Positions 27,473 to 37,601 are shown, counted from the first letter of the stretch. The stretch is 48,346 bases of DNA from Caldilineaceae bacterium SB0662_bin_25 (GCA_009840225.1 VXOE01000034.1:1-48346), one strand, 5' to 3'. Made by a program: numbers and translations. Notes: generated by a model not told the origin, from the letters alone.

Positions 27473-27703
27473 ATGACCAGACGAGGCCAGCAGATTACAT
27501 TACAGCCGGAAGTGCTGCGCTGGGCGCGCGAGCGGGCCGGTCTTTCCCCGCAGCAGCTTGCAAAGAAGATGAAGGTGAAGCCGGAACGCGTGTCAGAGTG
27601 GGAGATCACGGGCAAGATCAGCATCGCCCAGGCGGACAGGCTGGCTGACCTGAGGGGGAATGCCGTTGAATGGATGCCGGAAGAGATGGGGATTGCCCTT
27701 TGA
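27473..27703 (+). CDS. XRE-family HTH protein (antitoxin-like)
   Basis: ITLQPEVLRWARERAGLSPQQLAKKMKVKPERVSEWEITGKISIAQADRLAD. Confidence 0.75.
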   Translation: MTRRGQQITLQPEVLRWARERAGLSPQQLAKKMKVKPERVSEWEITGKISIAQADRLADLRGNAVEWMPEEMGIAL

Positions 27704-28162
27704 GTCGACAGGTGCAGCCGTTGTTCGTACTGGACGCCGATGTGTTTAAGTCAGCATTAACAGGGTATTTGACGAGCAAAAATATCCGGGCGGTCTGGTT
27801 CAGTGGGCGACGGCCGGTCACACACGGTGCGGGCTGTCCGTCCGGTATTGACGATCAATGGGATGACTGCCAGCGCCACTCACTGATTCTCCAGAGATGC
27901 TAAGAATGTCACTGAAGTAAGTATGAACATATATGCATATGAGGTTTCAGTGGATGAGTGCGGCGAGGGGAGCGGGCTGTGTCCGGGTGTTCGCTCATAT
28001 AGGGCTACCTGACTTATCCGCCCGACAAGATTCGCCAGACGGTGTCTGGCAGATAAGATGCCATTGCAATCTCGGGGCGGCCGGGAGAGTTCCTGGCCGC
28101 GGCGCTGGATCGAGCGCCGCAGGTGATGTCGGAGTATAGTTTGAAAGAGTGGAGAGCTGGAC

Positions 28163-31100
28163 GTGACCCCTACTGACACTTCCGAAGGCGGGCTTGAAAG
28201 CCTCATCTGTGCGGCGTTGACGGGTCAGCCGTGCGACGCGGCGGGCGCGGGCAGGGTGGGCGAGCGGCCGGCCGCTTACGGCGCGGGCTGGCTTTGCGGG
28301 GATGCGCAGGAGTACGACCGGGAGCACTGTGTCGACCTGGCGCAGCTGTCCGCCTTTCTCTACGCTACGCAGCCCGATACGGCCGGTCTGCTGGGCCTGG
28401 AGGAGGACGGCCCGACGCGGCGCAAGTTCCTGGCACGGCTGCAGGGGGAGGTCACGAGGCGGGGGACGGTGGAGCTGCTGCGCAAGGGGCTCCGGCACGG
28501 GCCGCACCGCATCGACCTGTTCTACGGCACGCCGTCGCCGGGCAACAGGACGGCGGCGCGCCTTTACAGTCAGAACCGCTTCTCGGTTACCCGCCAGCTG
28601 CGCTACAGCAACGACAACAGCCAGCTGGCGCTGGACCTCTGCCTGTTTGTCAACGGCCTGCCGGTCGCTACCTTTGAGCTGAAGAACAGCCTGACGAAGC
28701 AGACGGTGGATGACGCCGTCGAGCAGTACAAACGCGACCGCAACCCGAGGGAGCGGCTGTTCGAGCTGGGGCGCTGCCTGGCGCATTTTGCGGTGGACGA
28801 CCACGAAGTGCGGTTCTGCACCAGGCTGGCGGGCAAGGCGTCGTGGTTCCTGCCTTTCAACCAGGGGTGGAACGACGGCGCGGGCAATCCACCCAACCCC
28901 AACGGGCTGAAGACCGACTACCTGTGGAAGCAGGTCCTCACGCGCGAGAGCCTCACGAACATTTTGGAGAACTATGCCCAGGTCGTCACCTCGAAGGAGG
29001 AGAAGACGGGGCGCACGCGGCGCGAGCAGCTATGGCCGCGTTACCACCAGCTGGACGTGGTGCGCAAGCTGCTGGCGGACGCGTCTGAGAACGGGATTGG
29101 CGCCAGGTATCTGATCCAGCATTCGGCGGGCAGCGGCAAGTCGAACTCGATCGCGTGGCTGGCGCACCAGCTGATCGGCCTCGAACGGGAGGGCGCGGTC
29201 CTCTTCGATTCGGTGGTCGTCGTCACCGACCGCACAGTTCTCGACAAGCAGATCAAGGACACGATCAAACAGTTCGCGCAGGTGGGCGCGGTCGTCGGCC
29301 ACGCGCAGAGCTCCGGCCATCTGCGCACGCTGCTGCAGGAGGGCAAGCGCATCGTCATCTCTACGGTGCAGAAGTTCCCCTTCATCCTGGACGCGATCGG
29401 CAACGAGCACCGCGGCAGCAGGTTCGCGATCATCATCGACGAGGCGCACTCGAGCCAGGGCGGCCGCAATGCGGCGTCGATGGCGATGGCGCTGGGCGAG
29501 ATGCAGACGGAAGCGGAGGAGGAGGAAGAGACGACCGAGGACAGGATCAACCGGCTGATGGAATCGAAGAAGATGCTGCGCAACGCCAGCTACTTCGCGT
29601 TCACGGCCACACCGAAGAACAAGACGCTGGAGATCTTCGGCAGGCCCGTACCCGAAGGGGGCGCGACCAGGCATCTGCCGTTCCATGCGTATACGATGAA
29701 GCAGGCGATCCAGGAGGGTTTCATCATCGACGTGCTGGCGCATTATACGCCTGTGAGCAGCTACTACCGGCTGGTCAAGACGGTGGCGGGGGACCCGGAG
29801 TTCGACGTCCAGCGGGCGGGCAAGAAGCTGCGCCGCTACGTCGAGGACAACGAGCACGCCATCCGCCTGAAGGCGGAGATCATGGTCGACCATTTCCATG
29901 AGCAGGTGGCGGGTCTGCAGAAGATCGGCGGCCGGGCCCGGGCGATGGTGGTCACGAGCAGCGTACAGCGCGCGATCAGCTACTTTTTCGCGATCCAGAC
30001 GTACCTCGAGGCGCGCAAGAGCCCGTACCGGGCCATCGTCGCATTTTCGGGCGAGCATGAGCATATGGGTGCGAAGGTCACGGAGGCTTCACTCAACGGC
30101 TTTTCTGCCAACTGGATCGCGGCGCGGATCCAGGAGGAGCCCTACCGTTTCCTGGTGTGCGCGGACAAGTTTCAGACCGGGTATGACGAACCGCTGCTCC
30201 ACACGATGTACGTGGACAAGCCGCTGGCGGGCGTGAAGGCGGTGCAGACGCTGTCGCGGCTCAACCGGTCGCACCCCAAGAAGCACGACGCCTTCGTGCT
30301 GGATTTCGCCAACGAGGCCGATACGATCGAGGCCGCGTTCAGCGACTACTACCGGACCACGGTGCTGGCGGAGGAGACCGACCCGGACAAGCTGCATGAT
30401 CTCAAGGCGGCGCTGGACGGCTACCAGGTCTACGGCCCGGAGCAGGTGGAGGAACTGGTCGAGCGCTACCTGGCAGGCGCGGACCGCGACCGGCTCGATC
30501 CGATCCTGGACGCGTGTGTGGCGGTCTACCGGGAGGAGCTGGACGAGGACGGGCAGGTCGATTTCAAAGGGAAGGGCAAGGCGTTTCTGCGCACCTACGC
30601 CTTCCTGGCGGCGATCCTGTCCTATACGGACGAGGGGTGGGAGAAGCTGTCCATCTTCCTCGAATTTCTGGTTCCCAAGCTGCCGGCGCCGGTTGAGGAC
30701 GACCTGGCCAAGGGGATTCTGTCAGCGATCGACATGGACAGCTACCGCGTGGAGAAGCAGGCGGTGCGAGCGATCCGGCTGGCGGACGAGGACGCGGAGA
30801 TCGGGCCTGTGCCGACCGACGGCGGCGGATACAGGCCGGAAGCGGAGATGGAGCGGTTGTCCAACATTCTGCGGGAGTTCAACGACCGTTTCGGCAACAT
30901 CGAGTGGCAGGACAAGGACAAGATCGAGAAGATCATCACCGAGGAGCTGCCGGCAATGGTTGCCGAGGACCGGGCGTATCAGAACGCGAAAGCCAACTCC
31001 GACAGGCAGAACGCGCGCATCGAGCATGACAGGGCGCTGGAGCGGGCGATGACGGGGCTGCTCGCCGACCATACGGAGCTGTTCAAGCAGTTCAGCGACA

Positions 31101-31180
31101 ACGGGTCGTTCCGGCGCTGGCTGCTGGAGAGTTCGTTCAGGGCCACGTATGATCGGATTGCGGAGGCGGGTGGTGCTTAA
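28163..31180 (+). CDS. hsdR: Type I restriction endonuclease subunit R
   Basis: 1005 aa; HSDR_N nuclease region (FELKNSLTKQTVDDAVEQYKR), QHSAGSGKSNSIAWLAHQL Walker A, IIIDEAHSSQGG, FTATPKNKTLEIFG. Confidence 0.97.
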   Translation: MTPTDTSEGGLESLICAALTGQPCDAAGAGRVGERPAAYGAGWLCGDAQEYDREHCVDLAQLSAFLYATQPDTAGLLGLEEDGPTRRKFLARLQGEVTRRGTVELLRKGLRHGPHRIDLFYGTPSPGNRTAARLYSQNRFSVTRQLRYSNDNSQLALDLCLFVNGLPVATFELKNSLTKQTVDDAVEQYKRDRNPRERLFELGRCLAHFAVDDHEVRFCTRLAGKASWFLPFNQGWNDGAGNPPNPNGLKTDYLWKQVLTRESLTNILENYAQVVTSKEEKTGRTRREQLWPRYHQLDVVRKLLADASENGIGARYLIQHSAGSGKSNSIAWLAHQLIGLEREGAVLFDSVVVVTDRTVLDKQIKDTIKQFAQVGAVVGHAQSSGHLRTLLQEGKRIVISTVQKFPFILDAIGNEHRGSRFAIIIDEAHSSQGGRNAASMAMALGEMQTEAEEEEETTEDRINRLMESKKMLRNASYFAFTATPKNKTLEIFGRPVPEGGATRHLPFHAYTMKQAIQEGFIIDVLAHYTPVSSYYRLVKTVAGDPEFDVQRAGKKLRRYVEDNEHAIRLKAEIMVDHFHEQVAGLQKIGGRARAMVVTSSVQRAISYFFAIQTYLEARKSPYRAIVAFSGEHEHMGAKVTEASLNGFSANWIAARIQEEPYRFLVCADKFQTGYDEPLLHTMYVDKPLAGVKAVQTLSRLNRSHPKKHDAFVLDFANEADTIEAAFSDYYRTTVLAEETDPDKLHDLKAALDGYQVYGPEQVEELVERYLAGADRDRLDPILDACVAVYREELDEDGQVDFKGKGKAFLRTYAFLAAILSYTDEGWEKLSIFLEFLVPKLPAPVEDDLAKGILSAIDMDSYRVEKQAVRAIRLADEDAEIGPVPTDGGGYRPEAEMERLSNILREFNDRFGNIEWQDKDKIEKIITEELPAMVAEDRAYQNAKANSDRQNARIEHDRALERAMTGLLADHTELFKQFSDNGSFRRWLLESSFRATYDRIAEAGGA

Positions 31181-31757
31181 GTGGCGAGGGTGCGGGACTG
31201 AAAGATGCTGAGTAGTGCGTCAACGGACTGGCTAGTTGGACGTGCCGGAAGTCGGTCGAGTATCCTTGGCCCCAAAAGCTGGACCACGCTCCTGGCCGGC
31301 TTTGTCCTCACCCCGAAAATGCCGGCAGCACTTGAGGGCAGAAAATCGAAAAGACAGTGTCTTAAGGAATGAGGCGGTCAGGCTTTGCCTTTGCGAAATC
31401 AGGCTCGATTAGGGCTCCGGCTGCGCTGACCGCCCACACCACCAGTACGGTATGTGATATATGGGGTCTTCTTCCTTACCGGAGAGAAAACAGCAAGAGT
31501 TCACCTGTTTGACGCGTCATCGCGAATCGCGATAGCCCGCGCCCCAACCGCCTGACGGCATAATGCGCAATCCATCGTCCGTTTCTTCAACCTCCTCCCT
31601 GGAGGAAACGGTTAGCAGCTCCCGTTGTCCTCCTGACCGGCCAATCGGTACTTGATTCCCGGGTTGCCCGCCCCCCCAAGGGGCATGGGCAACCACCCCA
31701 TACCCTTATGGGGTATATGGGGTAATTGGGGTAAAGCCTTCTACCAGAGAGAAATCC

Positions 31758-31839
31758 GGACACTGTTACACGCCTTTTCGGACACTGTTACACGGTCTTT
31801 CGGACACTGTTACACGCTTTCCGCGGACACTGTTACACG
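31758..31839. repeat. Four iterons GGACACTGTTACACG with 22/22/23-bp periodicity
   Basis: Starts at 31758, 31780, 31802, 31825. Confidence 0.92.
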
Positions 31840-33497
31840 GTCTTTCTGCGTCTTCCCAACGTCTTCACCTCTTCCGGCATCTTGAAGTTCGCCCCCCAAC
31901 CCCGCGGGGGACAAAGTTTCAGGTCGCCATAGTAGCCCATTTCCAGCAGCCCGATCCTCTCCATTTTCCTTGCCGCTGCCCAGGCCCGTTCTTGATACTT
32001 GTGTAGGTTCCCCGTGCGCTTTGCCCCTTCGATCTGGGTCGGAGAGTAGCACAGTTGAAGTATGCGTTCGTCCGTGTAGGAAGGTAGATACCGGATCATC
32101 GGGTTCGGTTCACGTTCACCGTTCGGATCGTCCGGAACCGTCCGACCCTTTCTGATTATCGGATTGCCCGCCCCGTCTTTCCGCCGTATCGGTCGCGTGG
32201 CGTAAGGCCAGGTGGTGCCGCGTGTCACGCCGTCCTCGTTCTTGCCTTTCGTGTGAGCTCCCCTCCACCATTGATGCGTTAACGTCAGCATCGCACGGTA
32301 CATTAGCCCGCTTGACACGCCCAGATAATCCATCGTCTCGCGGTGAATGAGCGCGCCCCGCGTCGCCCCCAGCGGTAGATACACTTGGAAAAAAATCTCG
32401 CCGTCAAGCGGGTAGTCATCCGGCAACGCGATCCACTCGCCGACTGTTCCGATCACGCGCCGTAAGCCCCCGCGATCCGGAATGCCGGCTAAGTTCCAGC
32501 CGAACATAGCCGCCCGCAGTCTTTGAATTGCCCGTTGTCTGTGCTTGCCGCGCGGTGTCTCTCGCGGCCATAGGTGCCTGAGTATTGTCCGCAGAAGCAT
32601 GGGAACAAGGACGCCGTTATCTCCAATTGGCTTCGACTCGAGTACGTCGATTTCTGAAAGTACGGTCACAAGCAAGCGCAACCCTAATCCGGCCTCTTTG
32701 TCCGAACCCTGCATAGCGTCAAACATGGCCAAAATGGGGAAACGCTCCATTTCATCATAGTCTGGCAACAGCGCTTCTAAGCCAGGCAGCATGACTTGTC
32801 CGACATCGACTTCACTCAGGACGTCCGTCGGCGGTGAGTGTTCCCGGATTTGGAAGTGCTCATTTATGACCATAGCCATTGGCCTGTTGTTTCGGATCGC
32901 TCGCGGCGTCCTCCTCAAATAGGCCCGGATAATCGGCGCCAGCGGGTGCGGCGAGTCCGGCTTGACCGCCCATTCCACGAGCCGGGAACAGATGATTCCT
33001 TCACAAACCTCCTGTCCTGACCCCTCCGGCGTAATGGCCTTGAAGGCATTTTGAATGGCAATGTATCGGAAAACGTTCTCAGTATTCCATCCATCTTCAA
33101 ATACATCTTCAGACACGTCCTTGACGCCGGCGACTTCAGGATGGCGGCCGGCCAGTACCCGTTTGAACGCCTCCGTCCGTGCATCCTCCAGATCTTCGTC
33201 CAGCCAGGCCGCGGCCAGCGTCGAAACCTCCAGCGAAACTTTCCCTGGATCGCGCTGCTCGGCTATGACGCAATCACGCACCAGGGTTGTCATCAACCCA
33301 TCGGCGACCTCGCGGTAACAGCTCGAGCAAAGAGTGACGCGCGGTAGCATTGTGAATTGGTCTCCGTTTGAAGGACTTGTGGGGAGATCGAAATCAACAA
33401 CACCTGCCGCTTCTTCCGGCGCCAGGTCGGGGTCCTGGCACCTTAAGCACGGCAGCGAGCCATCATCAAAGAGTGTTCTTTCCAGAAAGTCCGCCAT
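31833..33497 (-). CDS. Replication-module protein, N-terminal Cys motifs and C-terminal HTH-like region
   Basis: 554 aa; CLRCQDPDL...LCSSCYREV; overlaps the RepA-like gene; C-terminal codons run into an iteron. Confidence 0.5.
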   Translation of the reverse strand: MADFLERTLFDDGSLPCLRCQDPDLAPEEAAGVVDFDLPTSPSNGDQFTMLPRVTLCSSCYREVADGLMTTLVRDCVIAEQRDPGKVSLEVSTLAAAWLDEDLEDARTEAFKRVLAGRHPEVAGVKDVSEDVFEDGWNTENVFRYIAIQNAFKAITPEGSGQEVCEGIICSRLVEWAVKPDSPHPLAPIIRAYLRRTPRAIRNNRPMAMVINEHFQIREHSPPTDVLSEVDVGQVMLPGLEALLPDYDEMERFPILAMFDAMQGSDKEAGLGLRLLVTVLSEIDVLESKPIGDNGVLVPMLLRTILRHLWPRETPRGKHRQRAIQRLRAAMFGWNLAGIPDRGGLRRVIGTVGEWIALPDDYPLDGEIFFQVYLPLGATRGALIHRETMDYLGVSSGLMYRAMLTLTHQWWRGAHTKGKNEDGVTRGTTWPYATRPIRRKDGAGNPIIRKGRTVPDDPNGEREPNPMIRYLPSYTDERILQLCYSPTQIEGAKRTGNLHKYQERAWAAARKMERIGLLEMGYYGDLKLCPPRGWGANFKMPEEVKTLGRRRKTV

Positions 33498-34800
33498 ATT
33501 CCGCTCCTGTCATCCCTTTGCTGCTTCCTGCGGCCTGCTTCTGGCGCTGCCTGACCTGGCGCATTCTACCCTGGCGTTGGCCTGCCCTGTCCGCCGCTTC
33601 GGGTGGCGTCTGTTCCCCGCTCGCTTGCCATGCCCAGCCGGTCCTCTTGCTCCGCTTCAGGTACACCGGATCAGGCTGCATCGCATAGCTGGCCTTCTTG
33701 CATGACAGCCTGGCCGTGTCGCTGTCCCCCGCGCCGTCGCCTAATTCCCAGCGGAAGCGGGCGTGCATCTCCCAGCTGCCCGCGCCTCGATATTCGGAAC
33801 TCGTCGCGCCGTCGCCCTGTGGCTTGGGCGGATGATGGACGAGAAGAACCGCGCAACTGTGATCCCGTCCCCAGCTGTCCCAGGCCGCCATAAAGTCCGC
33901 TACCCCCGCATTGTCGGAATCATTGCGCCCGTAGGCATAGCCCAGGCTGTCGAGTATCAGCAGGCTGGCCCCGATCTCTTCGCACTTCTCCCGTACGATC
34001 TTGCCTGCCTCCAGTAAATGAGGCCGCTGATTGTACAAGTCGCCTTCGTCCACCCCCCACACCGGGCCCCGCCGCGCCATGTCCAGAAAGCGCAGCCCGC
34101 GCCCCGTCTTGGCGTTGTACTGCAATCGCAGGACCAAGGGCAGGCCCTCAGCCTCCCTCCCGCCTCCTTCTTTCCTGCGCAGCGCGGCGTCCCACATGGA
34201 TAGCCGCCGCTTGATCTCTGCCGCCTCGTCCTCCCAGCTGGCAAAGACAACGGCGCCCGGCTCAACAGGAAGGACTGCCTTAGCAGGGTCGGAGGCCCGC
34301 CCCAGCCATTCCCTTTCCCCGGTCGCCATCGCCGCGGCCAGCTGCAGCAGCATCCACGTCTTGCCCTTGCCGCCCTTGCCGCTTACCATTCCGATTCGCC
34401 CGGCCGGCAGCCAGGCGGGGATCAGCCACGCTCGCGTCGGCGCCTCCAGATCGGCCCAACTGTCTACAATCTCGACGCCCGTGCGCAGTTCTTCCGCCGG
34501 CAACAGTGTCGCGACCAAATCCCACGCCGCCCGCTGCGTTTCAAGATCGCCGCTGTGCAGGTCAGCGATCAAATCAGAGGGAGCGCGCCCTTTCAGCACG
34601 CCGTCGATTATACTCCCCGGCTCGTCGCTTGGTTGCAACGCCTTGACCGCGGCCACGTCCGCCGGGTCAGGTCTCTGTCCGGCGCGCATCGCGTCCACAA
34701 TTCTTGCCAGCTCCATTGCGCCCGCCCGCGGCCGTATAGGTACAGTCTCGCCGGCGATCCCCTGACCGTTCTGCGTTCCGTTTTCAGCCTGTCTGTCCAT
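33466..34800 (-). CDS. RepA/AAA_25-like RecA-fold ATPase (plasmid-type replicative helicase)
   Basis: GRIGMVSGKGGKGKTWMLLQLAAAMATGEREWLG...VVFASWEDEAAEIKRRL...SLLILDSLGYAYGRNDSDNAGVADFMAAW...AVLLVHHPPKPQGD...YRGAGSWEMHARFRWEL. Confidence 0.85.
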   Translation of the reverse strand: MDRQAENGTQNGQGIAGETVPIRPRAGAMELARIVDAMRAGQRPDPADVAAVKALQPSDEPGSIIDGVLKGRAPSDLIADLHSGDLETQRAAWDLVATLLPAEELRTGVEIVDSWADLEAPTRAWLIPAWLPAGRIGMVSGKGGKGKTWMLLQLAAAMATGEREWLGRASDPAKAVLPVEPGAVVFASWEDEAAEIKRRLSMWDAALRRKEGGGREAEGLPLVLRLQYNAKTGRGLRFLDMARRGPVWGVDEGDLYNQRPHLLEAGKIVREKCEEIGASLLILDSLGYAYGRNDSDNAGVADFMAAWDSWGRDHSCAVLLVHHPPKPQGDGATSSEYRGAGSWEMHARFRWELGDGAGDSDTARLSCKKASYAMQPDPVYLKRSKRTGWAWQASGEQTPPEAADRAGQRQGRMRQVRQRQKQAAGSSKGMTGAEYGGLSGKNTL

Positions 34801-34959
34801 CCTCTGCTTTCTCCCTCAAAGGTGCCGACCCCGGATCATGGCCGGCTGCCAGCTGTTTGATTCGCACGTCGCAACCCCGGTCCGCCCACCTCTGCGCCGC
34901 CTTCCGCGCCGCCTCCCCAGTACGCGCCGCCCCTTCGGGGATCTGAAATAGTTTCGCCG

Positions 34960-35025
34960 TTCTCCGCGCCCCTCCGCGTCCTCCGCGGACAAAAAGCTGT
35001 TCTCTGTGTCTCTCCGCGGACAGAA
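34960..35025 (+). repeat. R2 repeat units
   Basis: TTCTCCGCGCCCCTCCGCGTCCTCCGCGGACAAAAAGCTGTTCTCTGTGTCTCTCCGCGGACAG. Confidence 0.8.
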
Positions 35026-35192
35026 ATTCGAAAAGGCTTGACTCGCGAATGACGCCCTGATGCGGATTAAAATGCAGCTCTCGTGTGGACTGCCCGGGTA
35101 ATACAAGCCGGAAATGAGACGGTGCCCGTTTCGTCTACCAGGTGAACAAATGCCTGTTACCGGGGTTGGGGCGCCGGTAACCATCCCCTACA

Positions 35193-36821
35193 TCAGATCA
35201 CGACCTCGGCGGGATACAAGCCCCGCCAGGGCCCGGGCATCTCCCCCACCGGCACTTCGATCACAACAGGCGCGTCCGCAGCATAAGCATCGGTCAGCGC
35301 GTCACGCAGACTGTCGGCAGACCGTACCCGGACCCCTGAGGCCCCAAAGGACTCTGCCAAAGCAGCAAAGTCCGGATTCACCAGGTCCGAGGATATTGTG
35401 CGCCCCGCGTAGAGCTCCTTCTGCATGCGGCGCACGTTGCCGTATGCGCCGTCGTTGAAAACGACCGAAACCGTGTTTATGCCATGCTGCACGGCCGTCG
35501 CCAGTTCCCCCACGCAAAAAAGGAAGCCACCGTCGCCGCTGATCGAGAGGACCGCTCGATCGGGTGCCGCTACCTTTGCGCCCAGCGCAGTCGGGAGTCC
35601 CCAGCCCAGCGTCGCCTGATAATTGGGCGTAATGAATGTACGCGGCTCGTAAACCGGCATCGCCAGAATGCTGGCATAGCCGACCTGCGTGATCTCATCC
35701 ACAAAGATGCCGTCATCCGGCAGCGTGTCGCGGATAGCGCGCACGAAGTCCGTCTGCGGTTGGAACGAGTCAAAGAGCGCTTCCATCTCCTTGCGCAGCG
35801 CAACCATTTCGGCCGCGCGCGATGGCCGCGGCCGGTTGTAGCGTGCCAGGACCGGCAGCAGCGCACAGAGGGCTTCCTTGCTGTCGGCCGCCACCGTCAC
35901 ATCCGCCAGGACGATCAGGGCCGACTCCTCGGCCGCGATGTCGATGCGAATCAGGGCCATATCGTCCGGACTCTTCCACTGGATCAACGGCTTGGTCATT
36001 CGCGTGCCGATGGCGATGACCAGATCGGCCTCTTCCCACAGCCGCTCACCCACGCCGTACGTGTGACTGAAAGGATGACGGCTGGAGAGAATGCCGCGCC
36101 CGCGCGCGCTGGCGACCACAGGCGCCTGCAGCGCTTCGGCCAGCGCACGGACCTCTTCCCCCGCGTCCATTGCGCCGCCACCGACGAATATCACCGGGTT
36201 GCGCGCCTTTCCCATCAGCCGGGCTGCCTCTTCGATAGCACCGGCATCCACTGCCGGCCGGCGCACGGTGAGGGGCAGCGGACTGTCGCTTATCTCCGCC
36301 TTGCCGGCCAGGACGTCCAGAGGCGCCTCCAGCCCGACCGGCCGCGGGCGGCCTGAACGCATTTCGCTGAGCGCTTCAGCCAGGAGCCGCGGGATTTCGC
36401 CGGGTGTTTCGACGCGGCGCGCCCACTTGGTCAGCGAACGCATAACGACCAGCTGGTCCGGGATCTCGTGCAACATACCGTAACCGCGGCCGATCTGGTC
36501 CGAATGGATCTGGCCGGCCAGGCAGAGTACGGGCGCATTTGTGGCGTAGGCGGTTGCCAGTGCCGCCGTGGTGTTGAGGAAACCGGGCCCGGGCACGACA
36601 ACATAGACGCCGGTCTTTCCCGAAGCGAGCGCGTAGCCGAGGGCCATGTAGGCCGCCCCCTGCTCATGCCGCGAATGGATGTGGCGTATCTGGTCGCCGG
36701 CATCGTAAACCGCGTTGTAGAAATAGTCGTTCTGCACACCGGGCAGCCCGAAGATCGTGTCGATCCCATGGGAGAGAAGGCCTTGCACGAGTGCTTCGCC
36801 GCCGGTACGTTCGCTCTTCAT
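35193..36821 (-). CDS. Thiamine-pyrophosphate-dependent enzyme, acetolactate synthase/benzoylformate decarboxylase-like
   Basis: MKSERTGGEALVQGLLSHGIDTIFGLPGVQNDYFYNAV...SRHEQGAAYMALGYA...SISGDGGFLFCVGELATAVQHGINTVSVVFNDGAYGNVRRMQ. Confidence 0.95.
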   Translation of the reverse strand: MKSERTGGEALVQGLLSHGIDTIFGLPGVQNDYFYNAVYDAGDQIRHIHSRHEQGAAYMALGYALASGKTGVYVVVPGPGFLNTTAALATAYATNAPVLCLAGQIHSDQIGRGYGMLHEIPDQLVVMRSLTKWARRVETPGEIPRLLAEALSEMRSGRPRPVGLEAPLDVLAGKAEISDSPLPLTVRRPAVDAGAIEEAARLMGKARNPVIFVGGGAMDAGEEVRALAEALQAPVVASARGRGILSSRHPFSHTYGVGERLWEEADLVIAIGTRMTKPLIQWKSPDDMALIRIDIAAEESALIVLADVTVAADSKEALCALLPVLARYNRPRPSRAAEMVALRKEMEALFDSFQPQTDFVRAIRDTLPDDGIFVDEITQVGYASILAMPVYEPRTFITPNYQATLGWGLPTALGAKVAAPDRAVLSISGDGGFLFCVGELATAVQHGINTVSVVFNDGAYGNVRRMQKELYAGRTISSDLVNPDFAALAESFGASGVRVRSADSLRDALTDAYAADAPVVIEVPVGEMPGPWRGLYPAEVVI

Positions 36822-37071
36822 AGGCATCCTTTTCGGAGATGTGGGCCGGAACAACCGGTTGCCCGCCCCCTTTAACAACCTCTGTTTATTCTGAACAAAG
36901 CTGACTGTTCATACGCTCTGCATCTACATAAATAAAGAATCTGGCCTTCACCAACTGGCATAAGACCCTGGTAATTCCCTAAGTTTACACCAACGATATG
37001 TATTTTTTATGCCAAACCCGCGAATCCCCGTGCCAGTATCGCGCCAATATCCCGGCCCCGCCGCCGCCCCC

Positions 37072-37247
37072 GTAGGGGCGCCCCTTGTGGACGCCCTCCC
37101 CAGTACGCGGCCCCCTGCGAGGATCGATAATATCTTCGCCGTTCTCCATGGCCCTCCGTGGATCAACAAGGTGTTGCCGTTCTCCGCGTACTCGGCAGTT
37201 CACTGAAAACAGAAAAAGACCCGCTGGCCTAGGCCTCGCGGGTCTTT
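37072..37247 (+). repeat. R1+R2 composite repeat joined to a terminator hairpin, copy 1 (copy 2 at 39029..39204)
   Basis: GTAGGGGCGCCCCTTGTGGACGCCC...TTCTCCATGGCCCTCCGTGGATCAACAAGG...CTCGGCAGTTCACTGAAAACAGAAAAAGACCCGC...GCGGGTCTTT; nearly identical to copy 2. Confidence 0.9.
37215..37247. terminator. Bidirectional terminator-like hairpin AAAGACCCGC-TGGCCTAGGCCTC-GCGGGTCTTT
   Basis: 10-bp perfect arms ending in AAA/TTT. Confidence 0.75.
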
Positions 37248-37278
37248 CCAAGGGGACGAAACTGCAAGGAACTGCCAT

Positions 37279-37601
37279 GACCGCTATACCTATCGCGTTA
37301 CCTGGTCCGGTGAGGATGAGATGTTCCTGGGCCTGTGTGCGGAGTTCGGGCTGCTTAGCCGCCTGGACGACACCCCGGAGAAGGTGTTCTCAGGCATTCG
37401 GGACGCGGTCGCTTTCGCCGTGAAGGCGCTGGACGAGGATGGCGCCCCGGTCCCTGAGCCGCTCTGTCTACACGCCGCTACCGAGGCGCCATAACCCATC
37501 GCATCATGCCTGAGACCCACCGTGCCCTGGCAATCGACGCCGCTGAAGCTGGCGTCAGCATGAACCGCCTGGCCGCCGAACGATTGTTGCTGCGGCGTTA
37601 G
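37279..37601 (+). pseudogene. hicB: HicB-family antitoxin pseudogene (frameshifted)
   Basis: DRYTYRVTWSGEDEMFLGLCAEFGLLSRLDDTPEKVFSGIRDAVAFAVKALDEDGAPVPEPL (37279..37494) then, in another frame, ETHRALAIDAAEAGVSMNRLAAERLLLRR* (to 37601). Confidence 0.75.

Noticed and set aside
27670-27903. 77-aa ORF downstream of the XRE gene as an intact PIN toxin
   Set aside because: Only a short LFVLDADVFKSAL start resembles PIN; the remainder has no PIN acidic residues, so it is at most a remnant.
29030-30064. 344-aa minus-strand ORF opposite hsdR
   Set aside because: Shadow ORF of hsdR codon periodicity.
35484-36356. 290-aa plus-strand ORF opposite the TPP enzyme
   Set aside because: Antisense to a strongly recognizable acetolactate synthase-like gene.
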